64,000 bases of DNA from an uncultured Bacteroidales bacterium (GTDB lineage: Bacteria > Bacteroidota > Bacteroidia > Bacteroidales > Bacteroidaceae), in the NCBI GenBank assembly GCA_902799685.1, contig CADCBO010000013.1, forward strand, positions 40,493 through 104,492, read 5' to 3'. This document shows, piece by piece, positions 34,615 through 43,503 of this stretch (the first letter of the stretch is position 1; each line of letters opens with the position of its first letter). The notes beneath the pieces were generated by a model that did no database searches, was not told the origin of the DNA, and was given only the letters and a program-made list of their open reading frames with translations. The position numbers and the translations under genes are program-made.

Positions 34615-36519
34615 ATGACACTACTGTCCTGCATTTTTGCATTTCTGTTTGCTGCCCCGTTCGGGATAAGTTCCAAGCCTGTAGTTTCGGAACACCGTAT
34701 GGAACATATCTCCTCCGATACCGTACGACTGACATTTGACCTCACCATATCCGACGGCTGGCACGTCTATTCCACCGCATTGCCCCAAGACGGCCCCATA
34801 AGCGCCAGTCTGGAAACCGATACCATCTCCGGTGCCGTTACGGCATCACCATTGCTGTTTGACGGTAAGGAGATAGAGCAGGATGACCCTGTGTTCAACA
34901 TGAGAGTCCGTTATTTTGAAAAGAAAGTCAGTTTTCATCAGGATTTCCGGATACTGGACGCAAACTGGATAATGGAAGGATCGCTTACGTACGGAGCATG
35001 CAATGACGAGAGCTGCCTTCCGCCGCAACACATAGAATTCAGCCATTCAGGCGTAAGCAACAACGATTCAGATGTCACTAATGCCATAGGCAACGTGGCT
35101 GGTATGGAACAGATAGAAGGATATGACTCCCAGCTTTGGGAGCCTGTAACATACACCGAAAGCAACGACATGACAGGTGGCGGAAGCCTGTGGGGCCTGT
35201 TCCTGACCAGTTTCCTAGGCGGTCTTATAGCATTGTTCACCCCCTGCGTATGGCCGGTGATACCCATGACCGTAAGCTTCTTCCTGAAACGTTCTTCGTC
35301 GCGCGGCAAAGCCATAAGGGACGCCGTCATTTACGGCCTGTCAATAATTGCGGTATATGTGGCACTTGGACTTGCCATAACCCTGATATTCGGAGCAAAC
35401 GCCCTTAACGCACTGGCCACTAACGCCATTGTGAACATAATATTCTTCCTCATGCTGGTGGCGTTCGCCCTATCGTTTTTCGGATTGTTTGAGATTACCC
35501 TGCCGTCGGGCTGGAGCACAGGCACAGACCGGAAATCATCCGCTGCCGGAATAGGAGGCATATTCTTCATGGCACTTACTCTCACCATAGTGTCATTCTC
35601 CTGCACAGGCCCCATCATTGGATTCCTGCTGGTAGATGCCGCATCTACAGGAAGCATACTGGCCCCCACAATCGGGATGCTTGGTTTCTCCGTGGCAATG
35701 GCAATTCCGTTCACCCTGTTCGCCATGTTTCCCGGCTGGCTCCAATCCATGCCCAGGTCCGGAGGCTGGATGGATAAGGTAAAAGTAACGTTAGGCGTAG
35801 TGGAACTGGCATTCTCGCTCAAGTTCCTGTCCGTAGCTGATATGGCATACGGATGGGGAATCCTTCCGCGTGACCTTTTTGTGCTGCTTTGGATTCTCAT
35901 GGCCCTGTTCCTGGGGCTTTATCTGCTAGGATTTATAGGCAGGAAGAAAAACGGGAAAAAGCAGAAACCCGGCCTGGCAGGAATCATAGCGGGGATAGCG
36001 TCACTGGCTTTTGCCGCATGGCTTGTACCCGGGCTGTGGGGTGCTCCCCTCAAGGCCATCAGCGCCTTTACCCCACCCATGACCACTCAGATATTCGGCC
36101 GCAACAGGCAAACGGTTGAACCGCAGTTTACAGACTACAATGAGGCAATGAAAGCCTCAGCGGCAAGCGGCAAACCGGTACTGATAGACTTTACAGGCTA
36201 TGGCTGCGTGAACTGCCGCAAGATGGAGGCATCGGTATGGACCAACCCAAAAGTATCGCAAGCCATAAGTGAACGGTACATCCTGGTGTCTCTGTTCGTG
36301 GATGACAAGACCCCGCTTAAACAGTCCGTATCCATCGATGAAAACGGCACAAAAGTAAAAATCCGTACCATAGGCGACAAATGGAGTCTGCTGCAACGTC
36401 ACAAGTTCGGAGCCAATGCCCAGCCGTTCTATGTAATAACCGATTCAAAAGGGCGGCTCATCAAAGGACCGTATACATTCGATCCTGACGCTGAAAAATT
36501 CCTGAGATTCCTGAATTGA
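34615..36519 (+). CDS. DsbD-like thiol:disulfide interchange protein
   Basis: A 634-residue protein with the three DsbD parts. The N-terminal periplasmic domain has the Cys pair in YGACNDESCLPP. A CcdA-like membrane domain of about eight helices contains FTPCVWPVIPMT and SFSCTGPIIGFLL. The C-terminal thioredoxin-like domain has C531-V-N-C534 in GYGCVNCRKME. It carries electrons from cytoplasmic thioredoxin across the inner membrane to periplasmic proteins. A -7-like TATCTTCG lies at 34589-34596. Its TGA is directly followed, without a gap, by the stop of the convergent flavin reductase gene. Confidence 0.92.
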   Translation: MTLLSCIFAFLFAAPFGISSKPVVSEHRMEHISSDTVRLTFDLTISDGWHVYSTALPQDGPISASLETDTISGAVTASPLLFDGKEIEQDDPVFNMRVRYFEKKVSFHQDFRILDANWIMEGSLTYGACNDESCLPPQHIEFSHSGVSNNDSDVTNAIGNVAGMEQIEGYDSQLWEPVTYTESNDMTGGGSLWGLFLTSFLGGLIALFTPCVWPVIPMTVSFFLKRSSSRGKAIRDAVIYGLSIIAVYVALGLAITLIFGANALNALATNAIVNIIFFLMLVAFALSFFGLFEITLPSGWSTGTDRKSSAAGIGGIFFMALTLTIVSFSCTGPIIGFLLVDAASTGSILAPTIGMLGFSVAMAIPFTLFAMFPGWLQSMPRSGGWMDKVKVTLGVVELAFSLKFLSVADMAYGWGILPRDLFVLLWILMALFLGLYLLGFIGRKKNGKKQKPGLAGIIAGIASLAFAAWLVPGLWGAPLKAISAFTPPMTTQIFGRNRQTVEPQFTDYNEAMKASAASGKPVLIDFTGYGCVNCRKMEASVWTNPKVSQAISERYILVSLFVDDKTPLKQSVSIDENGTKVKIRTIGDKWSLLQRHKFGANAQPFYVITDSKGRLIKGPYTFDPDAEKFLRFLN

Positions 36520-37104
36520 TTACTTCTTCTCGCGCCTGATTACTTTCTTGCGCCGGACTGACCAACCGAAAAAGCCTTTAGGGTTTGAGACATCAAAATA
36601 TTCGCCATGGGTATAGGCTATCAGATCCATAGCCGCCATGTCAAGTTTGTCGTTTTCATCGATATATTTGTCATCCACAAGGACATTCACCACCTCGGCC
36701 AGAAACATGTCATGCGATCCAAGCGGTTTGATATCCACCACACGGCACTCTATAGATACGGGAGATTCCTCAACGGTGGGAGCTGCCACCACCTCAGCCT
36801 TGCCGGGAGTTATACCCGCCTCCCTGAACTTATCCATGTCACGGCCGGAACGTACTCCACAGAAATCAGTGGCGCGTGCCAAAGCCTTGTTTGTCAGATT
36901 AATGACAAAACATCCGTTACGTTTTATTATATCATATGAATAACGCTCGGGGCGGATGGACACATAACACATTGGCGGATTGCTGCACACTGTGCCAGTC
37001 CATGATGCAGTCATCACATTGTACTCATCGGGAGTTGCGCCGCAGCTTACCAGGACTGCAGGCAGAGGGTAGATCATAGTACCCGGTTTGAAACTCTTTT
37101 TCAT
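36520..37104 (-). CDS. Flavin reductase (FMN-binding split barrel) family protein
   Basis: A 194-residue protein of the flavin-reductase-like family: PLPAVLVSCG, NVMTASWTGTVCSNPPM, YVSIRPERYSYDII, GCFVINL and DFCGVRSGRDMDKF are the FMN-binding and dimer motifs. It probably supplies reduced flavin or acts as a small oxidoreductase; the partner is unknown. It overlaps the upstream RluA-type gene by 4 bases (ATGA), so they share a transcript. Confidence 0.88.
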   Translation of the reverse strand: MKKSFKPGTMIYPLPAVLVSCGATPDEYNVMTASWTGTVCSNPPMCYVSIRPERYSYDIIKRNGCFVINLTNKALARATDFCGVRSGRDMDKFREAGITPGKAEVVAAPTVEESPVSIECRVVDIKPLGSHDMFLAEVVNVLVDDKYIDENDKLDMAAMDLIAYTHGEYFDVSNPKGFFGWSVRRKKVIRREKK

Positions 37105-38021
37105 TTATCGGCAGATGTAAGTTTACGGAAAACCGTTGGTGTGGGCAATGAGAACCGCATGAGTTCACCGGTTACCGGATGAATGAATGACAAACGGTAA
37201 TTATGCAGCATCAGACGGCGGGCGGGATTGGTCTCAGCACCATATTTCATGTCACCTGCAATAGGACAGCCCATCTCACTCATGTGAACCCTTATCTGAT
37301 TCTTCTTGCCTGTAAAAATCTCCACATCCACCAATGCATAACGGCCACGGGACTGCAACACCCTGTAATGCGTCACGGCCAGACGGCCCCTATCCTGGTC
37401 ATTAGTGGAAAAGACCTGCATGCGGTCATTCTGGGCCAACAGGCTCTCAATGGTATCTTCCGGTTTGGAAGGAATATTCTCGGTTACACAGATATACCTG
37501 CGTTCCTTTACATAGAAATCCCAGTTGGAACGCATCTCAAGCATCATCTCCTGATCTTTGGAGAATATCAGGATACCTGAAGTATATTGGTCCAGACGAT
37601 GGCAAACGTACAGTTCAGCTTCAGGGTTGGTATGACGCACATAGTCACGGACTATATGAAAGGCGTTCTTTTCACGCGCATTGTCGTTGGCAACGGACAG
37701 GAGTCCTGACGCTTTTTCTATGACAACCATCCAGTTGTCCTCATACAGCACCTTGACCTGAGGATTATTGAATTTGTAGAATGAACGTCCGAAATTAACC
37801 TCTACAGAGTCACCAGGCGCCAGAGGTATGTCAAATTGAGTCACTGCCGAACCCTTTATGGCAACATGCTTGTACTTGAGCATGGATTTGACCTCTGTGC
37901 GGCTCAAATTCGGCAAAGACTTGATCAGGAACGGCAAGAGCGTTGTTTCTTCAGTAACATCATATGTCTTTATGTTGTCGGCTGTATAAAGCCTGCCACC
38001 TCCTTTATTTCTACCGTACAT
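37101..38021 (-). CDS. RluA-family pseudouridine synthase
   Basis: The start is set at the ATG at 38021 (MYGRNKGGGRLYTA, 306 residues) because an in-frame TTG at 38042 lies at the promoter. An S4-like N-terminus (LPFLIKSLPNLSRTEVKSML, KGSAVTQFDIPLAPGDSVEV) precedes the catalytic domain: VIEKASGLLSV and the active-site Asp in HRLDQYTSGILIFSK, then HMSEMGCPIAGDMKYG and LMLHNYRLSFIHPVTGE. It makes pseudouridine in rRNA or tRNA; which site is not clear. It is transcribed ahead of the flavin reductase. Confidence 0.9.
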   Translation of the reverse strand: MYGRNKGGGRLYTADNIKTYDVTEETTLLPFLIKSLPNLSRTEVKSMLKYKHVAIKGSAVTQFDIPLAPGDSVEVNFGRSFYKFNNPQVKVLYEDNWMVVIEKASGLLSVANDNAREKNAFHIVRDYVRHTNPEAELYVCHRLDQYTSGILIFSKDQEMMLEMRSNWDFYVKERRYICVTENIPSKPEDTIESLLAQNDRMQVFSTNDQDRGRLAVTHYRVLQSRGRYALVDVEIFTGKKNQIRVHMSEMGCPIAGDMKYGAETNPARRLMLHNYRLSFIHPVTGELMRFSLPTPTVFRKLTSADK

Positions 38022-38044
38022 AAGCCATTTGCCATTTATCAATG

Positions 38045-38052
38045 CAAAAATA
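38045..38052 (-). promoter_or_regulatory. -7 box of the RluA/flavin reductase operon
   Basis: TATTTTTG on the minus strand, 23 bases before the ATG at 38021. No well-spaced -33 box. Confidence 0.55.
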
Positions 38053-38071
38053 CTAAAAAAAAGAGATATCT

Positions 38072-38103
38072 TTTGGAAAAACCAAAATAGGGATATATCT
38101 TTG
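38072..38103 (+). promoter_or_regulatory. Consensus promoter of a candidate small RNA
   Basis: -33 TTTG at 38072-38075, a 20-base spacer, and -7 TATCTTTG at 38096-38103. No annotatable gene of normal size follows on this strand, only the short terminated unit at 38109-38176. Confidence 0.75.
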
Positions 38104-38108
38104 CCACG

Positions 38109-38176
38109 TGTTTTTCATGGTATTAGATTTTATTTTAAGGGAAGCGGAACTGTGAAGTCCCGCTTCCCTGCTTTTT
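38109..38176 (+). ncRNA. Candidate small RNA or leader 1 with a 12-codon ORF
   Basis: The transcript predicted from the promoter at 38072-38103 would end at an intrinsic terminator 38139-38175 (stem GGGAAGCGG / CCGCTTCCC, 12-base loop, then TGCTTTTT). Within it, ATG at 38117 opens a 12-residue frame, MVLDFILREAEL, whose TGA (38153-38155) lies in the terminator loop. This is the layout of an attenuator leader, but no gene follows on the plus strand, so a stand-alone RNA or micropeptide is also possible. Confidence 0.5.
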
Positions 38177-38257
38177 ATGCGGTACGCATTTCCAACTTTC
38201 ACAAATTGGCTCCCAAATCGTAAAAAAATCATGTCTTACGCAAAAAAAACTTCATTT

Positions 38258-38291
38258 TTTGTGTTCAAACAAAAAAAAGGACATATATTTG
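38258..38291 (+). promoter_or_regulatory. Promoter of a second candidate small RNA
   Basis: -33 TTTG at 38258-38261 and -7 TATATTTG at 38284-38291, with a 22-base spacer (slightly long). Confidence 0.6.
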
Positions 38292-38296
38292 TAACG

Positions 38297-38408
38297 CAAA
38301 CAAGGAGAGAGAAGATTGGTTGTGAAACCGGTTCATCTAAATTTCAATTATTGGAAAAGGACTATTGAGAACGAGAGACCCGCTGTGCAGCGAGTCTCTT
38401 GTTTTTTT
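38297..38408 (+). ncRNA. Candidate small RNA 2, about 110 nt
   Basis: From the promoter at 38258-38291 to a strong terminator at 38374-38408 (AGAGAC and CGCT paired with AGCG and GTCTCT, then GTTTTTTT). The terminator has a T tract only on the plus strand, so it does not serve the minus-strand AraC gene that ends at 38428. A small hairpin GGTTGTGAAACC lies near the 5' part (about 38318-38330). No convincing coding frame fits. I do not recognise the family. Confidence 0.5.
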
Positions 38409-38427
38409 GTTTTCGTGGAAAACACCA

Positions 38428-39747
38428 TCAAATATCTGATGCGGCATTTTCTTTACGGTTCATCTCAAGATACCTGTCTTTCCATATTTTTGGGGTAACC
38501 CCTGTCAGCCGACTGAAAGCCGTATTAAAGGCCGAAGCACTTGAGAATCCGCATACTCGAGCTATCTCCTTCTGCGTCACATCGTCATGACTGATCAGAT
38601 ATTGCTCGGCATACTCCACCCTAAGCATATTGATATAGCTCTGGAATGACATGCCGTACACCATATCCAGATAATGTATCAATTCAGCCCTGGACACTTT
38701 AAGGTCATCCGCAACTGCCTGAACCGACAGTTCACGCTTCAAGAACAGGTTACCTTCCTTGACATGATTCTCAAACTTGGATTCAAGCATCGCCTTGACC
38801 GTTTGGGACATCTCATCAGATTCATTTGACGTTATGCCTCCGGCCTGTTCCGGAATGACAAAACCTTGTCCGCCAACAGACTGTTTTCCATCCTCATTAT
38901 CCTGACTAGGTTCAGGTTCTGAAATATACGCTTCAGATTGGATGTTCCCAAAACGGACCAGCCTCAATATGCCGGGAATGGAATGACGTTCCACATCACC
39001 CACCGTGCACACAAATGCCAGCATAGACAGAAGGAAAGCCAGGAGCACACAACCCAAAATAACCAATATCACGTTATCCATGTATGATGCCTTGCCCAGT
39101 ACCAGCGCAGATACCACTATCAGGAATATCAGCATTGTAAGAAAGTAGCGGACAGGCAACAGTTTGCTCTTCTGCTTCTTGAAAAAGAATCCCATGACAT
39201 CCTTTATGCTGCAACCGCCATTGATGGCACAAGACATAAGGTTGATGGAAAATATAAAGAAATCAACAAGCAGGAACGTCTTGAACATATAGGTGTAGCA
39301 GGCATAGAATACGATCTGGCTTTTGTCAGCAAGATAAGGGAACATAGGGCCATGAAAAGAATATGAATCCACGTATATGCCAAGACAGTTTTCAAAGCCG
39401 GCCGCAAACACGGTCTCAATACCTACCACCATATGAATATAAGGAAGGATACCTATTATTTTCAGCACAAACCAGGATGGCTTGCCTCCCTGTATCTCCC
39501 TGACATATGACATGAAAACAGGGACAAGAAAAAGGGCGGACACCTGTTCAAACAAAGTAAAATGAAGAAGTAATCTGGAATCCTGGTCAAAAGAGAGGAA
39601 TGCAAAAAGGAAAAAGAATGAAAATACAATAAAAAGACGGGTTGTTCTTTTATACACCCCACCTTTCTGAGTAAACAACAGATAAGTAAGAAGCCAGAAG
39701 ATACTGGCAACACAAGGAAGCAACAGAGGCAATGATTGAAGTTTCAT
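38428..39747 (-). CDS. Membrane-anchored AraC-family regulator (second)
   Basis: A 439-residue protein with about seven hydrophobic helices in the first 245 residues (LLLPCVASIFWLLTYLLFT, FIVFSFFFLFAFLSF and others), a polar linker rich in Gln, Ser and Glu, and a C-terminal AraC domain (VQAVADDLKVSRAELIHYLD and IARVCGFSSASAFNTAFSRL). It has the same plan as the regulator at 31124-32359 but clearly differs in sequence. It has its own -7 box (TACCTTTG at 39773-39780, minus strand) and no co-oriented partner directly downstream. The target is unknown. Confidence 0.83.
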   Translation of the reverse strand: MKLQSLPLLLPCVASIFWLLTYLLFTQKGGVYKRTTRLFIVFSFFFLFAFLSFDQDSRLLLHFTLFEQVSALFLVPVFMSYVREIQGGKPSWFVLKIIGILPYIHMVVGIETVFAAGFENCLGIYVDSYSFHGPMFPYLADKSQIVFYACYTYMFKTFLLVDFFIFSINLMSCAINGGCSIKDVMGFFFKKQKSKLLPVRYFLTMLIFLIVVSALVLGKASYMDNVILVILGCVLLAFLLSMLAFVCTVGDVERHSIPGILRLVRFGNIQSEAYISEPEPSQDNEDGKQSVGGQGFVIPEQAGGITSNESDEMSQTVKAMLESKFENHVKEGNLFLKRELSVQAVADDLKVSRAELIHYLDMVYGMSFQSYINMLRVEYAEQYLISHDDVTQKEIARVCGFSSASAFNTAFSRLTGVTPKIWKDRYLEMNRKENAASDI

Positions 39748-39772
39748 TACTATGCATTCAGAATCATTGCAA

Positions 39773-39780
39773 CAAAGGTA
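39773..39780 (-). promoter_or_regulatory. -7 box of the second AraC gene
   Basis: TACCTTTG on the minus strand, 26 bases before the ATG at 39747. No clear -33 box. Confidence 0.5.
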
Positions 39781-39879
39781 TTAAATAATTATTCAAACCT
39801 TATAACACTATGTGTAAATTATTCAGAAAAATTTTTAATTGATGAAATATAAAAATTTAAAACATTTATTTACAATGAA

Positions 39880-41673
39880 TTACAAAGCAATGGGATTCGT
39901 CTTGCATTTAAGCCAATCCAGTTCATCACCGGAAAGGAACGGGGATAATACATCAAAAACATTCCTGTTGAAAATGTTTATCCATTCAATCTCACACCTG
40001 TCCATAATTGAGACAATCAACGGGGAAACATCCAGATAAGTCATGGTCAATGTCTCAAAAGCAAGCCATCTGCCGAATTCATTCTCGCCTGCGGGGACAC
40101 AGAGTATCATGTTCTCGTGACGGATACCATGATAGCCCTCACGGTATATTCCAGGCTCGTCGGATGTAATCATGCCGGGAACAAGCGGCTGGTCCTTAAG
40201 GTTCTGACGAATGGTTTGCGGCCCTTCGTGCACAGACAGCACATTCCCCACCCCATGACCTGTACCATGACCGAAATTACGCATGGCTTGCCACAACGGG
40301 CGACGCGCTATCGCATCAATGCGGCACCCGGGGGTTCCTTCGGGGAAAATTGCCATTGCAAGGTCTATCATGGCCTTCATATCCAGAGTGTAGTCTTCGC
40401 GTTCCAGGTCAGTAAGCGCTCCCAACGGTACGGTGCGGGTGATATCGGTAGTGCCATACCTGTAATGTGCGCCACTGTCGTTAAGATACAGTCCGTGCGG
40501 TTCAAGCACGGCATCCTGTCCTCTCACGGTCGAATAATGCGGCAACGCTGCATTCTTTCCGTATGCGGATATGGTTTCAAAACTCTCGTCCAGGAAATCA
40601 GGCATGGCGGCACGCAGTTCATGCAGTTTGTCGGCGGCATCTGACTCCGTTATCCTTTCCCCTGCAGCCATCCTCTCCTCAAGCCACTTGAAGAAACGTG
40701 TCTGGACAATGCCATCCTGGATATATGCCTTGCGGAACCCCTCTATCTCCACATCGTTCTTGATGGATTTGGCCAATTCCACCGGCGATTTACCAGATAA
40801 TATATGTCCGAACGTACCGGCAATAGCCTTTCCCGTCTCATAATTGAGAGAGTCCGAATCTATTAGGATACATCCATCGGCTTTCAACGAGCCTATATAC
40901 CGTCCCGCCTCTCCGTAAGGATGCACGTTCACATTCGCTTTTTTCAATTCAGCCAGGATATCTTCACCAAATTTTGAAATCCCGGCAAACAGTTCTACGC
41001 TGTCCGGTCCTACAAGAGCAAAGGATATGACGAACGGACAGTACTCCACATCATTAGACCTAATGTTGAGCAGCCAGGCAATCTGGTCAAGACAATTCAG
41101 GAACATATAACTGCATCCCCTGGCCTTCAGTTCACCACGCAACCATGAAAGCTTTTCAGCCCTGCTGCGCCCTGCATACATATCATCATGCAGCCACACG
41201 GCACCCTGCGGAAGCAACGGACGTTCAGGCCACAGTTCCTCCAGATAATCAGGCTTTGATACAACCTCAGCCCCTTTATCCTGAATAGCCCGGCCAAGCT
41301 GCATGGCTTCATTCATGCTCATGCACAGTCCGTCTATTCCCACTTTACCGCCGGCAGGAACAATCTGCGCAATCCACTTAATCCAGTCCTTATCCTCTAC
41401 CGACACCATCTTGTGCAGCTCAATCCCGCTACCCTCCAGCTCCCGTGCGGCCTGAATCCAATAGCGGGAATCCGTCCACAGCCCAGCATGGTCCCTGGAA
41501 ACAACCACTACACCGGCCGATCCCGTGAATCCTGATATGAACTGACGCTGACACCAGCGTAAAGGAGTATATTCACTGTTATGGGGATCCTCGCCCACAG
41601 TAACTGCGACATCCCAACCCCACTCCGCCATCTTACGGCGCAATGCTTCTATTCTACTGTTGATTTTATCCAT
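39880..41673 (-). CDS. M24 family aminopeptidase P (Xaa-Pro aminopeptidase)
   Basis: The start at 41673 gives 597 residues beginning MDKINSRIEALRRKMAEWGW. Two creatinase-like N-terminal domains (GFTGSAGVVVVSRDHAGLWT, DSRYWIQA) precede the M24 catalytic domain. Metal ligands are in LYLNDSGAHY, GTTDITRT, GHGTGHGVGNVL, TSDEPGIYREGYHGIRHEN. It removes N-terminal residues before Pro in the cytoplasm. The length is typical of the three-domain form. The -7 box TATATTTG (41678-41685) ends only 4 bases before the ATG, so the transcript may be leaderless or the true start may be further in. Confidence 0.92.
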   Translation of the reverse strand: MDKINSRIEALRRKMAEWGWDVAVTVGEDPHNSEYTPLRWCQRQFISGFTGSAGVVVVSRDHAGLWTDSRYWIQAARELEGSGIELHKMVSVEDKDWIKWIAQIVPAGGKVGIDGLCMSMNEAMQLGRAIQDKGAEVVSKPDYLEELWPERPLLPQGAVWLHDDMYAGRSRAEKLSWLRGELKARGCSYMFLNCLDQIAWLLNIRSNDVEYCPFVISFALVGPDSVELFAGISKFGEDILAELKKANVNVHPYGEAGRYIGSLKADGCILIDSDSLNYETGKAIAGTFGHILSGKSPVELAKSIKNDVEIEGFRKAYIQDGIVQTRFFKWLEERMAAGERITESDAADKLHELRAAMPDFLDESFETISAYGKNAALPHYSTVRGQDAVLEPHGLYLNDSGAHYRYGTTDITRTVPLGALTDLEREDYTLDMKAMIDLAMAIFPEGTPGCRIDAIARRPLWQAMRNFGHGTGHGVGNVLSVHEGPQTIRQNLKDQPLVPGMITSDEPGIYREGYHGIRHENMILCVPAGENEFGRWLAFETLTMTYLDVSPLIVSIMDRCEIEWINIFNRNVFDVLSPFLSGDELDWLKCKTNPIAL

Positions 41674-41677
41674 ATTG

Positions 41678-41685
41678 CAAATATA
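41678..41685 (-). promoter_or_regulatory. -7 box of the M24 aminopeptidase gene
   Basis: TATATTTG on the minus strand, ending 4 bases before the start codon, which predicts little or no 5' leader. Confidence 0.5.
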
Positions 41686-41719
41686 GACATAAAAATCTGA
41701 CAACTTGAACAGATTATAG

Positions 41720-41750
41720 TTTGCGGTTTCGGATTATTGTTGTATGTTCG
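41720..41750 (+). promoter_or_regulatory. Promoter of the CE1-type esterase gene
   Basis: -33 TTTG at 41720-41723, a 19-base spacer, and -7 TATGTTCG at 41743-41750. Confidence 0.65.
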
Positions 41751-41787
41751 CACTATAACATGTTTACTAACCAAATAAACAGCAGAA

Positions 41788-42963
41788 ATGAAAAGGATTT
41801 TTCTATCAGTAATGATGCTGGCAGCATTGTCTGTTTCAGCTCAGCAACAGCAGAGAAACAACAACGTTCCGTCATTTGCGGACGCAGTCGAGGATTTCAA
41901 GCCCTCAGTAATCACAAACCAGCCCGGCCGACAGTACCCCATGGTGAACTCACAGGGTGCAGTCCGCGTTCAACTTCGCGCTCCTGGAGCCACCTCAGTT
42001 CAACTGGATCTGGGCCGTCGTTATGAGATGACCAAGGATGAGAACGGCGTGTGGACAGGTACATCGGCCCCTCAGGATGTAGGTTTCCACTACTATCAGC
42101 TTATAGTTGACGGCACGGCAATGCCCGATCCCGGAACCATTTCATACTTCGGCGCAGGCCGTTGGGGAAGCGGCATCGAGATTCCGTCCGATGATATGGA
42201 TTTCTGGCAGGTAAAAAACGTACCGCAGGGATCGGTTGAGGAGAAATACTACTGGTCAAAGGCCACTGAGAGCATGCGCCACTGCTACGTATATCTTCCC
42301 AACGAGTATGACAAGAATCCTAATAAAAAGTATCCGGTCCTGTATCTGCAGCACGGTAACGCCGAGAATGAATATGGCTGGTCCGTTCAGGGTCACGCCG
42401 GCCAGATCATGGACAATCTGATTGCAGCCAAGAAGGCAGTTCCGTTCATCATAGTAATGGATTACGGACAGGGCCAGAATATTCATCTGGTAGGCCAGTA
42501 TGCCCAGCAGCAGCCTCAGCAACAGCAGCAACAGCAGGGCGGTCGTGGAGCCAGCAACGACGCATTCTCGGTAGTACTGATGAATGACATCATCCCGTTC
42601 ATTGAGAAAGAATATCGCGTATATACCGATGCAGCTCACCGTGCAATGGCAGGTCTGTCAATGGGCGGCGGTCAGACACGCCGTATCACGCTGGCTAACC
42701 CCACCAAGTTCGGTTATGTAGGAATGTTCAGCGGCGGCACCATCAGCCCCGAGGACGTCAACGGTGCACAGGGATTCAAGAATACCGCCAAGCTGGTGTT
42801 CATGAGCAGCGGCAGCAAGGAGAACCCCAGAGTCATGGAGGCAGCCGAAGCCCTCAACAACATGGGCGTGAAGGCTGTAGGTTACATATCCGAAGGTACG
42901 GCCCACGAATGGCACACCTGGCGCCGCAGCCTCTATCAGTTTGCACAGCTGATATTCAAATGA
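41788..42963 (+). CDS. CE1-type esterase with N-terminal CBM48-like domain, secreted
   Basis: A 391-residue protein with signal peptide MKRIFLSVMMLAALSVSAQQ. The N-terminal beta-domain (VRVQLRAPGATSVQLDLGRR, VGFHYYQLIVDGTAMPDPGT) is CBM48/E-set-like. The catalytic alpha/beta-hydrolase follows: KKYPVLYLQHGNAENEYGW, nucleophile Ser in AMAGLSMGGGQTRRI and His in GTAHEWHTWRRSL. This plan is that of enterochelin-esterase-like feruloyl esterases, which free ferulic acid from arabinoxylan. A Gln-rich run interrupted by Pro (about residues 237-249) sits in a surface loop. The linkage to xylan use is inferred from the GH51 and GH10 genes 18-20 kb away. Confidence 0.85.
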   Translation: MKRIFLSVMMLAALSVSAQQQQRNNNVPSFADAVEDFKPSVITNQPGRQYPMVNSQGAVRVQLRAPGATSVQLDLGRRYEMTKDENGVWTGTSAPQDVGFHYYQLIVDGTAMPDPGTISYFGAGRWGSGIEIPSDDMDFWQVKNVPQGSVEEKYYWSKATESMRHCYVYLPNEYDKNPNKKYPVLYLQHGNAENEYGWSVQGHAGQIMDNLIAAKKAVPFIIVMDYGQGQNIHLVGQYAQQQPQQQQQQQGGRGASNDAFSVVLMNDIIPFIEKEYRVYTDAAHRAMAGLSMGGGQTRRITLANPTKFGYVGMFSGGTISPEDVNGAQGFKNTAKLVFMSSGSKENPRVMEAAEALNNMGVKAVGYISEGTAHEWHTWRRSLYQFAQLIFK

Positions 42964-42983
42964 GACTGGACAGTCTTTTGCTC

Positions 42984-43472
42984 CTAGAGTGAAAGACTGA
43001 TTTCTGCTAGCAGTGTCCGCGAAGCTTCCCTAATGTCGCTGTAGGTGGTTTCAAAATCACCGGTGTACCAAGGGTCTGCTACATCGCGGTCACTGTTTGC
43101 GTATGACATCATCAGGTGCACCTTGCCTTCAGGGTCATCGGGTATGATGTATTTAAGCCAGCGCAGGTTCATCCGATCCATACAGATGATAAGGTCAAAG
43201 CGGTTATAGTCGGCACGGGTTATCTGGCGTGCGGTCTTGTTCCTGTCAAAAGGAATTCCATGGGCATTCAGACAACGTTTGGCAGGCGGATAGATTGAAT
43301 TGCCGATCTCCTCGGTAGATACGGCTGCTGATTCTATATAGAAACGGTCTTCAAGGCCCTGTTCCCTTATCATATCCTTGAATATGAATTCAGCCATCGG
43401 AGAACGGCAGATGTTTCCGTGACAAACGAATAGAATCCTTATTATCTTGCTGTCATCCATTTTATTACTCAT
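42984..43472 (-). CDS. Low-molecular-weight protein-tyrosine phosphatase
   Basis: A 162-residue protein with the C-X5-R active site at C17-R23 (VCHGNICRSPMAEF) and the general-acid Asp in VADPWYTGDF; both are intact. It removes phosphate from tyrosine in proteins, often those that control capsule export or kinases. It lies 31 bases after an S9 peptidase gene on the same strand, so it is probably the second gene of an operon. An internal ATG at 43460 is an alternative start. Confidence 0.93.
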   Translation of the reverse strand: MSNKMDDSKIIRILFVCHGNICRSPMAEFIFKDMIREQGLEDRFYIESAAVSTEEIGNSIYPPAKRCLNAHGIPFDRNKTARQITRADYNRFDLIICMDRMNLRWLKYIIPDDPEGKVHLMMSYANSDRDVADPWYTGDFETTYSDIREASRTLLAEISLSL

Positions 43473-43503
43473 TAGCAGTCTTTATGGGTTTACAGTATGG
43501 TTT

